DNA from: Pseudomonadales bacterium | GTDB taxonomy: Bacteria; Pseudomonadota; Gammaproteobacteria; Pseudomonadales; Halieaceae | NCBI GenBank assembly: GCA_024234735.1 | Contig: JACKNV010000001.1 | Location: forward strand, 620,001 to 684,000 | Direction of reading: 5' to 3' | Length of the DNA: 64,000 nt | Part shown: positions 1 to 8,824 of the stretch, in pieces | Layout of the letters: each line of letters begins with the position of its first letter | How positions within the stretch are numbered: the stretch's first letter is position 1 | Notes under the pieces: model-generated | Seen by the model: only the letters and a program-made list of their open reading frames with translations | Told to the model about the DNA's origin: nothing | Databases searched by the model: none | Position numbers and translations under genes: made by a program

Positions 1-36
1 CGGAGGTGGCGGGTTCGAGACCCGTCGGCCACCCCA
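1..36 (+). tRNA. tRNA-His, 3' part only
   Basis: The window opens inside a tRNA gene. The last anticodon-stem bases, a variable loop, a T-arm with a 5-bp stem around TTCGAGA, the 3' acceptor strand CGGCCAC, discriminator C and an encoded CCA are visible. Discriminator C73 with an acceptor ending ...CCAC-C-CCA is characteristic of tRNA-His. The anticodon lies outside the window, so the identity rests on the discriminator and acceptor. Confidence 0.8.
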
Positions 37-394
37 GTCTTTGCTGTTGCACTTATTATTCCTCGTTTGGATGCAAGACGGTCACGTCTGCAGATTAACC
101 AGGCCTCTCGGCGCTGCATTTTGCTAGTCGAGTGATGGACACGAATCCATAGAGGGGGTGCATTAAAGCGTGTTTTCGCCCTGTAAGCTTAGTAGAAGTA
201 ATATAAAATCATCTGTCTATTACTTACTTATCTAGCACGGCTATATAATTCACCCCCGCCCGGGTTTCTATGGGTGTAACATATAAAGCCGGGTAGGTCG
301 TTTTTCGGGTTGGAAATGCCTGGCGGTCAGGTGTTGCTGTTGCCTGGTTGAACAGTCGCGATCTGCATCTATCCACTTATCCTCGGAATCTGCA
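37..394. other. Intergenic stretch without a recognised gene
   Basis: About 360 bases after the tRNA. The stretch 180-250 is AT-rich and includes a TATAAT-like hexamer near 243, followed by a C- and G-rich patch. No open frame of convincing length and no known RNA fold was recognised. Confidence 0.5.
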
Positions 395-595
395 ATGGTC
401 AAGCAGGATTCTCCCGGGCGCTCCGACACGCGCGACAAGATGAGCAAAAAACCGGCGCCCCGGCCTGCTTATCTGCAACGTGTATTCGACTCCATTCCCG
501 CGCAGATAGATGCAATCAAGGCAGCGCGAGAACAAGACGCCAGGGAGCTTCGTCAATTTGTAAGGAAGATGGAAGAAGGCGAGAAGAACTCCTAG
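395..595 (+). CDS. Small hypothetical protein
   Basis: A 66-residue frame, or 51 residues if it starts at the internal ATG at 440. The C-terminal half is charged and probably helical (Gln, Glu, Lys and Arg spaced as in a short coiled coil), with no signal peptide or membrane segment. No family was recognised. No convincing ribosome binding site precedes either start, and a similarly sized frame exists on the opposite strand at 377-616, so coding potential is only modestly supported. Confidence 0.35.
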   Translation: MVKQDSPGRSDTRDKMSKKPAPRPAYLQRVFDSIPAQIDAIKAAREQDARELRQFVRKMEEGEKNS

Positions 596-897
596 CGTTG
601 GCACCCGCTTGCCCATTTTGTGGTATCAACCGGCCTGCAAGCGTCAATATCAATCCCTTATAGTCATTGGTGTCGCAGCCTGAATACAGGGATTATGCAA
701 TGATCATTGAAAGCCTTGTCGCCATGGTCGGCCTTGCGACCTTGCTGTGGTTGCTGATCTAGGGTCGTTTCACCCTGGCATGGCATCACCGGTTGCAATT
801 GGCTAGCCCCGCCTGATGGCGCGCAAGGGTAGGGCCCTGCCGTCGCTCTGATACGGTGCTTGGAATTGTTCTTGTCACAGGGTAGCATCCCGACCTC
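596..897. other. Spacer before tRNA-Arg
   Basis: About 300 bases with no confident gene. It holds a 20-codon hydrophobic frame at 700-762 (MIIESLVAMVGLATLLWLLI, then stop), which could be a tiny membrane peptide but has no clear ribosome binding site. Confidence 0.4.
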
Positions 898-974
898 GCG
901 CCTGTAGCTCAGTTGGATAGAGCAGTAGCCTTCTAAGCTATTGGTCGGGGGTTCGAATCCTCCCAGGCGCGCCA
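898..974 (+). tRNA. tRNA-Arg (anticodon UCT)
   Basis: A complete 77-base cloverleaf: acceptor GCGCCTG pairs with CAGGCGC, the D-arm reads AGCTCAGTTGGATAGAGC, the anticodon stem GTAGC/GCTAT encloses the loop CTTCTAA, and the T-arm encloses TTCGAAT. The 3' CCA is encoded. The anticodon TCT reads AGA and AGG arginine codons. A minus-strand frame covering it (664-975) is an artefact of the tRNA. Confidence 0.95.
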
Positions 975-1364
975 TTTCATATTTGTCCTTTCCGGCCGGA
1001 TAGGTAACAGTTTATTCCGGGAGCATAGGTAACCCGTACCGTATCAGAGTTGTTGAACGCGGCGGGTATCTCGACATTTCACCAGAATGTCTCTGGCGAA
1101 GGCTTGCCATTGCGTCGATCGATGCAATAACCTTTGCGGGCTGCGGCGGGCGCCAGATGACTTTTCCGAGAGCGCCCTGAATCTGGCATGTAGCTACTCA
1201 GCGCAAGCGTCAATTGCGGTAATATACGGTTGTTCGGGAATCCCGTAATGTGATTGATGCGCGAGCAGCTTGGCGAAATCCTTGCTGATGACGGCCCTGC
1301 CGGTAAGCCAAGCGGTCTGGCAACGCGGCCGGCACCATCGGCTGATGACCAGGAAGTGTGACCT
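975..1364. other. Intergenic region with possible insertion-sequence end
   Basis: About 390 bases between tRNA-Arg and the DUF1631-like gene. At 999-1008 and 1024-1033 lie two near copies of ATAGGTAAC separated by a TTTATTCCGGGAG-type spacer. This resembles, from memory, the repeated motifs at the ends of IS21-type elements. No transposase is present. The rest shows no gene. Confidence 0.35.
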
Positions 1365-1415
1365 CTGAAACTGACAGCCGACGATTTCCCTCTGACCCGT
1401 TCACTGCAAGAGCAA

Positions 1416-3728
1416 GTGGTGCAACGCTATGGCGCGGCATTGCCGGCCGTCGGAGACGTCGTTCTCGAACAGGCCGACCTGTTCAATTACCTGCGGGAAA
1501 TGGACTGCGACGCCTTCGCGCCGCTGGAGGGGGTCCTGGTCCAGACCGAGGCCCTTGGCGATCCGGCAACTCCCGGCCACCAGCAAATGGCAGCGCTGCG
1601 CTGGCTTGGGGAAGCTTACGCCTGCTGGGAGCAGAACTTTCCCCTGGAGGAACCGCTGGCATCCCATTTGCGCCGTCTCAAACCACTATTGGGCGCCCTT
1701 GCGGTAAGCGACCCTGCATTTTTTGTTCCTGGCGCGCATCCGCTGCATCAACTGCTCGACACATTGCAAGCCTACGCGATCGGCTGGCAGCCTCGTCTGG
1801 GTAGGGTGGGGCAGCCGCTGGAGAAGCAGGTGCGCGAACTGGTGGATTCTGCCCTGACCTGGTTCGATGCGCCATCGACTGACCTGGCGAAGCTGTCAAG
1901 GAGTATGCTGGCAGCTGCCAGCAAGTCCCGCTCCCATGCCGAGAGAATGGCCAGGCGCCTCGAGGAGGCCGAGCAGGGGCGCACCCGGATGGCTTCGAGC
2001 AAGCGCGACGCTGCCCTGATGATCAATGCCAGTCTGGAGCGCTACGCCGTGCCCGTCGAAGTGGCGGAGTTTCTGCAGGGCCCCTGGTATGACAGCGCCC
2101 AACTGGCACTGCTTAAATTCGGCGCGGACTCGCGCGAATGGTCTCGTATGGTGGATGCCACCACACGTTTGTTGCAGTCTTTCCAGCAGCCCGCCGGGGA
2201 GGGTGGTCAGCAGCAGTTTGCGGACGTCGCCGAGCTGGCCCGGGATCTCCGTGGCGGCCTGTATAGCCTCCAGCACGATCGCCAGGCGATCGACGCAGCC
2301 GTTGCTCCTGTGGAGCGCCTGCATCAGGAAGCACTGCGCCAGCAACCTCTGGACTTGCGCGCCTGCCTGCCAATACCGGTGGACGGCCAACTATCTGGCA
2401 AGCGGGTGACTTATCCGGCACTGGATGCCCTGCAGCCAGGTCAGTGGCTGCTATTGGATACCGAGAGCAGCCCTCAACTTCGGGTAGCCCTGGCACTGCG
2501 CCTGGAGGAGACGCAGCAGTTGTTGTTTGTAAACCACGCGGGCCTGAAAGTCCTGGAAACCGGTTTTACCGAATTTGCCGGCATGGTGGACAAAGGCAAG
2601 GTTACCCTGCTCGCGTCCGGAGCAAGTTTCAGCAGGTGCCTGGCCGCGTGTGCCGGCATAAAAACCCGCGGCGACATCACTGGGGTCAGCGGGGCGATGC
2701 GAGAGAAGCGGGAGCCGACCAAGGAACCAGTGCATGGCAGGTCAGCGCAGGAACGCCAGCGGCTGGATCTGGAGCGCGCCGAGCAGGAGCGGGCCAAGCG
2801 GGAGCGGCAACAGCGCAAACAGGCGATGCTGGAGCAGTTGCAGATAGAGGAGCAGGAGGCACTGCGTCTGCGTCGCGAGCGGGAGGTTGCCGAGCAATTG
2901 CGGCGGGAACAGGCACAGCATGCTCGACTGCAGCTGGAGCGTGAACGGGAGCGGGCGCAGCGCCTGCAGCAGCGCTGGCAAGAGCTGGTGGCTCAGTTGG
3001 ACGATTGTCCGCCACCACAGTCCGAGAGCTCGGAGCGGCAGCCGCTTGGCAGCGACAACGGCTTGAATATTCCTCGCTGCACATGGGTCGGTTTTCGTGA
3101 TGACGATCAGGTGGAGCTGGCATTGCTTGCCGCTCACCGGCCCCAGCAGGACCAGTATCTCTTCGTCGACCGCTACGGCCGGCTGCTGCGCAAGCTCAGT
3201 GGTCGCGAGCTGCTGATTATCATCACCCGGGGGGCGGCCGACATTCTGGCCTCCCGGTCCAGGTTTCGGGAGGAGGTGCGCCTCGCCAGGGACCAGGGCG
3301 ATGCCTGGGTCGCGGGCGGCTACCGCCTCAACCAGGAGCCGGGAGGCGCGCCACGGCACAGCATCGGCCAGCGTTGTAGTCTCGATATCCCGCTGCGCAA
3401 CAGCGTCTTCATCGAGCTGGTGGCCCCGGAGTTCGGCAGCAAGCAACCCGGTACCATTACCCGGGTGTGGAGCGAGTATGCCGGCGGCCGGGGATTGCAA
3501 CTGGCGTTGGAGCACCCGTTGCCCGCAGCCGCGATCATGCAGATTGCGGTAGCACCGCCCGGTAGCGACAGCTTGCTTTACCTGGTGGCCGAGGTGACAG
3601 CCTGTCATCCCGTGCCGCGCGTCGATGCCGGCGCCGACTGGACGGCGGACCTCACCCTGGTGGACGTCGAGGATTCCGATATCCGGCGCTGGCAGGCCCT
3701 GCTGGAAAGTCTGCAAAGCGAAGTCTAG
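1416..3728 (+). CDS. DUF1631-like protein with central coiled coil
   Basis: A 770-residue soluble protein that I place in the DUF1631 family. The N-terminal half is helical. Residues about 325-420 form a beta-rich domain (GKRVTYPALDALQPGQW...) of the type found in DUF1631 proteins. Residues about 430-535 are a highly charged Glu/Arg/Gln coiled coil. The C-terminal region resembles a PilZ-like beta domain, which in other proteins can bind cyclic di-GMP; the full RxxxR...DxSxxG signature was not seen. There is no signal peptide. The start is uncertain: the first ordinary start is GTG 1416, but the frame stays open to 1362, reads like protein there (LTADDFPLTRSLQEQ), and an AGGAAG at 1351-1356 lies 8 bases before CTG 1365. 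The gene stands alone and converges on the oxidoreductase gene. Confidence 0.7.
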   Translation: MVQRYGAALPAVGDVVLEQADLFNYLREMDCDAFAPLEGVLVQTEALGDPATPGHQQMAALRWLGEAYACWEQNFPLEEPLASHLRRLKPLLGALAVSDPAFFVPGAHPLHQLLDTLQAYAIGWQPRLGRVGQPLEKQVRELVDSALTWFDAPSTDLAKLSRSMLAAASKSRSHAERMARRLEEAEQGRTRMASSKRDAALMINASLERYAVPVEVAEFLQGPWYDSAQLALLKFGADSREWSRMVDATTRLLQSFQQPAGEGGQQQFADVAELARDLRGGLYSLQHDRQAIDAAVAPVERLHQEALRQQPLDLRACLPIPVDGQLSGKRVTYPALDALQPGQWLLLDTESSPQLRVALALRLEETQQLLFVNHAGLKVLETGFTEFAGMVDKGKVTLLASGASFSRCLAACAGIKTRGDITGVSGAMREKREPTKEPVHGRSAQERQRLDLERAEQERAKRERQQRKQAMLEQLQIEEQEALRLRREREVAEQLRREQAQHARLQLERERERAQRLQQRWQELVAQLDDCPPPQSESSERQPLGSDNGLNIPRCTWVGFRDDDQVELALLAAHRPQQDQYLFVDRYGRLLRKLSGRELLIIITRGAADILASRSRFREEVRLARDQGDAWVAGGYRLNQEPGGAPRHSIGQRCSLDIPLRNSVFIELVAPEFGSKQPGTITRVWSEYAGGRGLQLALEHPLPAAAIMQIAVAPPGSDSLLYLVAEVTACHPVPRVDAGADWTADLTLVDVEDSDIRRWQALLESLQSEV

Positions 3729-3734
3729 CCTTTG

Positions 3735-3754
3735 GCCGCGCCGTCCGGCGCGGC
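3735..3754. terminator. GC hairpin between convergent genes
   Basis: Perfect 8-bp stem GCCGCGCC/GGCGCGGC with a GTCC loop in the 29-base gap between the convergent DUF1631-like and oxidoreductase genes. It lacks a T tract on either side, so it may be a weak or bidirectional terminator. Confidence 0.45.
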
Positions 3755-3757
3755 ATG

Positions 3758-6700
3758 CTATAGAGTGTGCGTAGCGCTCTGCGCCTCGCGAAAGCGCTGT
3801 AGCAGTATGAGCTGCTGCGCGGCAAGCTGCTCGCGGTTGCGATCCTTGACGTGGCCGAAACCGCGGAGCGTGCGGGGGCTTGCGGCCAGTTCCCGGGCCA
3901 GTGCGTAATTGCCGTTATGGAGGCCGGCCACCAGTTCTCCGATCAATTTACGGTAGGCATCTATATCCGCGCGTTCGCGTTTGCGCTCCGCCGTGTAGCC
4001 GAATATATCGAGGTGCGTGCCCCGCAGACGCCTCATTTTTGCCAGGGCAGCGAAAGCCGTCATCATCCAGGGGCCAAACTCACGCTTGAGTAGCTTCCCG
4101 GTGAGGGGGTCGCGCTTGCTCAACAGCGGTGGGGCCAGGTTGAAGCGCAACTGGTAGTCGCCTTCAAACTGATCGGCCAGCTGGCGCCGAAAGCGCGCAT
4201 CGCTGTACAGGCGTGCCACTTCGTATTCGTCCTTGTAGGCCATCAACCTGTACAGGCTGTTAGCCACGGCCAGGGTGAGGGAGTCGTCTTCCGTGGCGTG
4301 GGCGTCCACCTGGCGCACGCGCTCCACGTCTTTCTTGTAGCGCTGCGCATAGTGAGCATCCTGGTACCCGGTGAGGCGCTCGCTGCGGTCACGGATCACT
4401 GCGTCCAGGGTCGTAGGCTCGGGATTTGCGTTTTCATCGGCGATCAGCGCCAACACGGTCTGCGGCTGGTCGGCGTAACGCCGTCCCCACAGGAATGCCT
4501 GTTTGTTGAAGTCCACCGCCACGCCGTTAAGCGCTATGGCCTCTGCCAGCGCCTCTGCGGACACCGGTACCAGGCCACGCTGCCAGGCACAGCCCAGCAG
4601 GAACAGGTTACAGGCGATGGAATCCCCCAGCAGGCCCGTGGCAATACTGGTCGCGTCCATGAAGTGGCAGTCGAGCTCACCGATTTCACTCTCAATGCGG
4701 CTTTGCATGGCCCGTTTCGGAAAGCGCGCATCGGGGTCGAGAATGAAAGCTGCAGTGGGCACCTCTGCCACGTTGACGATGGCGTGGGTTCGCCCCCGGG
4801 ACACCTTGCCCATGGCATCGTAAGTCGTGGCGACGACCAGGTCGGCACCGAGCAGCAGGTCGGCCTCCCCCGCCGGTATGCGTACCGCTTTGATATCATC
4901 CTGTTCTGCGCTGACCCGCACGTGGCTGACTACCGCGCCGAATTTCTGGGCCAGGCCCGTCTGGTTCAGGGTGGCACAGCCCTTGCCCTCGATATGTGCA
5001 GCCATGGCTACCAACGCGGTAATGGTCAGTACCCCGGTGCCTCCGATCCCCGTGACCACGGTATTCCAGGGACGTTCCAGGGTGGGCAGGTTGGGCTGTG
5101 GCAGGGGCTTGAACAGCCCCTCGTGTTGTCCCGCTGCCGCCGAGGGTTTTTTCAATCGACCGCCCAGCACCGTCACGAAACTCGGGCAGAACCCATTCGC
5201 GCAGCTGTAGTCCTTGTTGCAGCTGCTCTGGTCGATCTGGCGTTTACGTCCCAGGGCAGTCTCTTTCGGAATAACCGACAGGCAATTGGACTGGATACTG
5301 CAGTCACCACAGCCCTCGCAAACCGCATCGTTGATGAACAGGCGTTTGGCGGGATCCTCGAGTACGCCTTTTTTGCGTCGGCGGCGTTTCTCCGCCGCAC
5401 AAGTCTGCTGGTAGACAATGACGGAGGTGCCCCGGAATTGTCGCAGTTCCCTTTGCAGGGCTTCCAGCTCGGCCCGGTGATGTAGGGTGTAGCCAGGCAC
5501 GCTGGCAAAGCGGCCACGCCAGCGCTGTGGGTCGTCACTGACCAGAGCGATACGCCGCACACGTTCCCCGCGCAGCTGGTAGATCAGATCCTCTACGTTG
5601 AGGGTGCCGTCCAGCGGCTGGCCTCCAGTCATGGCGACGGCATCGTTGTACAGAATCTTGTAAGTGATGTTCACACCCGCGGAGACGGCGGCGCGTATCG
5701 CCAGTATGCCGGAATGAAAATAGGTGCCGTCGCCAAGGTTCTGGAACACATGGGGAGTGTCGGTAAAAGGTGCCTGGCCTATCCAGGTGGCGCCTTCGCC
5801 GCCCATTTGGGTAAAGGTGTCGGTCTCCCGGTCGGGCATCCAGGTGGCCATGTAGTGACAGCCTATGCCACCCAGCGCATGGCTGCCAGCGGGCACCCTG
5901 GTGGAGGTGTTGTGCGGGCAGCCGGAACAAAAGTGGGGCATCCGCTCTATGTTGTCACCGGGGATGGCCAGGGAGGCCTCCTTCTGTTCTATCCAGCGTA
6001 TGCGGTCCTCCATGGTGGGAGAGCTGAAGAAGCGCCGGATTCGGCTGGCGATGGCCAGTGCCACCATGGCCGGTGTCAGCTCCGCCAGGTTGGGCAGCAG
6101 GTCGCGGCCGTTTTCATCGAACTCCCCGAACACCCGCGGGCGAGCGGCCACCGGATAGTTATACAGCTGCCCGGTGAGCTGGTCTTCGATGATGGAGCGC
6201 TTTTCCTCCACCACCAGGATTTCCTCCAGACCTTCGGCGAAGTCGTGGGTGGTGCGCGGCTCGAGTGGCCAGGGCATGCCCACTTTATAAACCCGAAGGC
6301 CGATCTCGGCGGCCACGGCGGCCGTGATACCCATATCCTCGAGCGCCTGCATGACGTCCAGAAACGCCTTGCCGGTAGTGATAATGCCGAATCGCGGACA
6401 GGGGCTGTCGACGACGATGCGGTTGAGGCCGTTGACCCGGGCAAATTCCCGCGCCGCGTAAATTTTATACTTGTTGAGCCGCAACTCCTGCTGTAGCGGT
6501 TTGTCCGGCCAGCGGGCGTGAACGCCATCCGGCGGCAGCTGGAACTCCTGTGGTGTAATAATCTCGATGCGTCGGGGATCGATGGCGGCGGAAATGGCCG
6601 AGTCCATGTTCTCGGTAATGGCCTTTAGAGCGACCCAGCAACCGCAGTAGCGCGACAGTTCCCAGCCGTATATGCCCAGATCCAACACCTCCTGGACGTT

Positions 6701-7243
6701 GGCTGGGCTGAGCACCGGGACCGACGCGCCGATGAACATATGTTCCGACTGGTGGGGCAGGGTGGAGGACTTACAGGCGTGATCGTCTCCGGCTACGGCC
6801 AGCACACCGCCGTAGCGGGAGGTGCCAAAGGCGTTGGCGTGCCTGATGACATCCATACTTCGGTCGACACCCGGCCCCTTGCCGTACCACATGGCGAATA
6901 CGCCGTCGTAGCGGGCGCCGGCGAAAAGATTGGTCTGTTGGCTGCCCCATACAGCGGTGGCGGCAAGGTCTTCGTTGATTCCTGGCTGAAAGTGAACATT
7001 GTGCTTTGCCAGCCACTGCTCGGCCTTCCACATGGCCTGGTCAACACCGCCGACCGGGGAGCCGCGGTAGCCGGAAATGAACGAGGCTGTATTGAGGCCG
7101 CGCTGCTGGTCCCGCTGGTGCTGCAACATGGGCAGCCGTACCAGCGCCTCGATACCGGTCATGTAGGCCCTGGTCGAATCCAGCGCGTACTTGTCGTCGA
7201 GGGATACTCTTTTTCCGCTAGTGGGGATAGCTCCACCGGTCAC
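3758..7243 (-). CDS. Indolepyruvate:ferredoxin oxidoreductase, fused subunits
   Basis: An 1161-residue cytoplasmic enzyme fusing the alpha (IorA-like) and gamma (IorB-like) parts. Family members oxidatively decarboxylate aryl- or branched-chain 2-oxo acids to acyl-CoA using thiamine diphosphate and pass electrons to ferredoxin. Order: N-terminal pyruvate-ferredoxin oxidoreductase-type domain (SGYRGSPVGG), thiamine diphosphate-binding region near residues 430-520 (GGEGATWIGQ, NLGDGTYFHSG), Cys-rich iron-sulfur region near 640-690 (CEGCGDC...CSIQSNC-like spacing), gamma domain near 720-915 (GIGGTGVLT), and a C-terminal extension. I chose GTG 7243 because GGGAGG lies 5 bases before it; an upstream ATG at 7321 has no such site. 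The fused architecture is common in proteobacteria. No partner ferredoxin gene is adjacent, and the true substrate cannot be read from sequence. Confidence 0.9.
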   Translation of the reverse strand: MTGGAIPTSGKRVSLDDKYALDSTRAYMTGIEALVRLPMLQHQRDQQRGLNTASFISGYRGSPVGGVDQAMWKAEQWLAKHNVHFQPGINEDLAATAVWGSQQTNLFAGARYDGVFAMWYGKGPGVDRSMDVIRHANAFGTSRYGGVLAVAGDDHACKSSTLPHQSEHMFIGASVPVLSPANVQEVLDLGIYGWELSRYCGCWVALKAITENMDSAISAAIDPRRIEIITPQEFQLPPDGVHARWPDKPLQQELRLNKYKIYAAREFARVNGLNRIVVDSPCPRFGIITTGKAFLDVMQALEDMGITAAVAAEIGLRVYKVGMPWPLEPRTTHDFAEGLEEILVVEEKRSIIEDQLTGQLYNYPVAARPRVFGEFDENGRDLLPNLAELTPAMVALAIASRIRRFFSSPTMEDRIRWIEQKEASLAIPGDNIERMPHFCSGCPHNTSTRVPAGSHALGGIGCHYMATWMPDRETDTFTQMGGEGATWIGQAPFTDTPHVFQNLGDGTYFHSGILAIRAAVSAGVNITYKILYNDAVAMTGGQPLDGTLNVEDLIYQLRGERVRRIALVSDDPQRWRGRFASVPGYTLHHRAELEALQRELRQFRGTSVIVYQQTCAAEKRRRRKKGVLEDPAKRLFINDAVCEGCGDCSIQSNCLSVIPKETALGRKRQIDQSSCNKDYSCANGFCPSFVTVLGGRLKKPSAAAGQHEGLFKPLPQPNLPTLERPWNTVVTGIGGTGVLTITALVAMAAHIEGKGCATLNQTGLAQKFGAVVSHVRVSAEQDDIKAVRIPAGEADLLLGADLVVATTYDAMGKVSRGRTHAIVNVAEVPTAAFILDPDARFPKRAMQSRIESEIGELDCHFMDATSIATGLLGDSIACNLFLLGCAWQRGLVPVSAEALAEAIALNGVAVDFNKQAFLWGRRYADQPQTVLALIADENANPEPTTLDAVIRDRSERLTGYQDAHYAQRYKKDVERVRQVDAHATEDDSLTLAVANSLYRLMAYKDEYEVARLYSDARFRRQLADQFEGDYQLRFNLAPPLLSKRDPLTGKLLKREFGPWMMTAFAALAKMRRLRGTHLDIFGYTAERKRERADIDAYRKLIGELVAGLHNGNYALARELAASPRTLRGFGHVKDRNREQLAAQQLILLQRFREAQSATHTL

Positions 7244-7416
7244 GGCCACCTCCCTGGTCTGTGTGCCCCGCTCGTCAGTGATTCTGCAATATTGTCGCCT
7301 AAATATAGACGCGGTCAGCAATTGTTGTATAGCGAGGCCCGGCGACGCTTGCAGGTGAAAACCGTTTCCCGCACAATACGCGCCTGCCGCAGCTCGCGGC
7401 AGTCGCTGTGGTGATC

Positions 7417-7521
7417 CAGGCGGTCCCCTCGCAATGATAGGTAGCGAACCCCGCCAGGCCCGGAAGGGAGCAACGGTAGTTACCGACTCGTGTGCCGGGG
7501 TGTGGCTGTCTGGGTCGCCTC
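7417..7521 (+). ncRNA. ffs: Signal recognition particle RNA (4.5S type)
   Basis: Contains the conserved SRP RNA apical domain: GGCCCGGAAGGGAGCAAC, then GACTCGTGTGCCGGGGTGTGGCTG, very close to the E. coli 4.5S core that binds Ffh. The ends pair: AGGCGGTCC at 7418 with GGGTCGCCT ending at 7520, closing the long hairpin. About 105 bases, the usual short bacterial size. A weak promoter (TTGCAG at 7349, CACAAT at 7372) lies upstream. It is divergent from the oxidoreductase gene. The exact ends are estimated from pairing. Confidence 0.93.
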
Positions 7522-7522
7522 C

Positions 7523-8064
7523 AACTTAATAGCCGTTAAGAATCAATATATTACGCATCGTATCTAACCTAATATCTAGTCGGTTCTGGTAACGTCTGAC
7601 GCGATAGCTGATTGCGGGATGTGCTTCGAGGTCACCGCGCAGGAAGGTTTAGTACATTCTTGTGGGGCTTAGATAAACACGGTACTTCCGGTCGTCTATC
7701 CCATGTACTTTTCTCCACGAGAACTCCAGCAAGACTAATCACGTTATCCCGCTGTCCTTCCAGTTTTTGGGATTTAAGCTATTTAGCCAAGGGGCAAGGC
7801 CGACCCCTGTTGGGAGAATTAAGCCATCTATAACAATACCTGGAGATGGCCACGCTTATCAAAACAGGTAAGGCTCTCAACTCGATCTGCTACTCCGGCC
7901 CGATGGCTATTTACCTTACAGGGCTACCGACCAATAAATAGCATGAAAATGTAATTCGGCGTTTTTTGATATCTGCCGTTCGACACGCGGGGTATAGAAT
8001 GAAACCCGCAACTCCAAGGTTTCACCTATCTTGGTTACAAGCACGCTCAAAAGGAGACCATTCT
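7523..8064. other. Unassigned 540-base stretch before the RTX locus
   Basis: No gene recognised. The composition is visibly more AT-rich and patchy than the housekeeping DNA around it. An open frame at 7612-7833 shows no recognisable protein features. It probably holds the promoter region of the small membrane-protein/RTX genes: a TATAGAAT near 7992 is -10-like, but no matched -35 at normal spacing was found. Confidence 0.4.
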
Positions 8065-8256
8065 GTGAAAGGTGCCCTGAGGTTTTTGTTTAAAGCTGCG
8101 TTGTTTGTTTTGCTGCTCCCCTTGATGGTCGTCATTGCCATTTTCCTGTATGCCACGTTCGCCAACCCAGGCGCGCAGCAAACTATGGAGAAGATGACGG
8201 ATTTCCTGGAAAACAGACGGGCGGGTGGGAATGGCTTCGGTTTTATAGACGCTTAG
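8065..8256 (+). CDS. Small single-pass membrane protein
   Basis: 63 residues starting at GTG 8065, chosen because AAAAGGAG ends 8 bases upstream; the longer frame from 7966 has no ribosome binding site. Residues about 8-30 form one strongly hydrophobic helix after a Lys/Arg-containing N-terminus, followed by a short polar tail. No family recognised. It is first in a co-directional series of three genes ending in the giant RTX gene, so a role linked to that protein is possible but unproven. Confidence 0.55.
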   Translation: MKGALRFLFKAALFVLLLPLMVVIAIFLYATFANPGAQQTMEKMTDFLENRRAGGNGFGFIDA

Positions 8257-8320
8257 CGTTTTCAGTGACTATAGGTGGGGCTGTCGAAACAACGTCAGAC
8301 ATTGGCAAAGGAGAAATTTA

Positions 8321-8824
8321 ATGGTGCTTGTTTTTGGACTGCTTCCCTATGCCGCCGCGCTACTTTCCTGCTGGGCGCTGACTCATTGGCTCGTTAAAAG
8401 AAAAACCATTCGCTATGCCTTAAATATAGCTGCATTAGTCTGTATTTGGTTGGTTCTATTTGGTGACACGATCTTTCTGAGGTATCAGTTTCATCAGCTA
8501 TGTAAGAAGGATGCAGGCATAGAAATTTATCAAAAAATTCCCCGTTCGATAGCTGATTTTACTGATTCTTTAGGAGAAGTGGATTGGCAAGCAGTTGAAG
8601 ATAATTTTCGTGTTGATAGGACATCTAAGAGAATAACGAAAGAGCGGGGATTAGACACACAGTTATTGGAATTTTATTACGATGATAACCTTGTCGGAAG
8701 TATTCGATACTACAACTATAGATCAGGTGCTTTTTTGAGAGGTATAGCATCTGGGGGGATTACATGCCCCAAGAAAAGCATCGTTAAAGAATTCTACTCA
8801 AAAATATTTAATGGAGATAAATGA
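8321..8824 (+). CDS. Two-helix membrane protein preceding the RTX gene
   Basis: 167 residues, with AAGGAG 8 bases before ATG 8321. Two hydrophobic segments (about residues 3-23 and 31-51) are followed by a roughly 115-residue soluble domain with Lys- and Tyr-rich sequence. No family was recognised. Its stop overlaps the start of the RTX gene in an ATGA junction, so the two are probably translationally coupled. The coding sequence is markedly AT-rich compared with the core genes in this window, suggesting transfer. Possible roles, all inference, are an immunity, maturation or secretion partner of the RTX protein. Confidence 0.65.
   Translation: MVLVFGLLPYAAALLSCWALTHWLVKRKTIRYALNIAALVCIWLVLFGDTIFLRYQFHQLCKKDAGIEIYQKIPRSIADFTDSLGEVDWQAVEDNFRVDRTSKRITKERGLDTQLLEFYYDDNLVGSIRYYNYRSGAFLRGIASGGITCPKKSIVKEFYSKIFNGDK

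Noticed and set aside
664..975. Minus-strand frame of 103 codons
   Set aside because: Its N-terminus (MARLGGFEPPTNSLEG) is the antisense of tRNA-Arg, a common false open frame.
4298..5485. Plus-strand frame of 395 codons
   Set aside because: Antisense to the indolepyruvate oxidoreductase; no motif or family character, explained by codon bias in high-GC DNA.
7612..7833. Plus-strand frame of 73 codons before the RTX locus
   Set aside because: No ribosome binding site, no recognisable domain and unremarkable amino-acid pattern; left as unassigned sequence.
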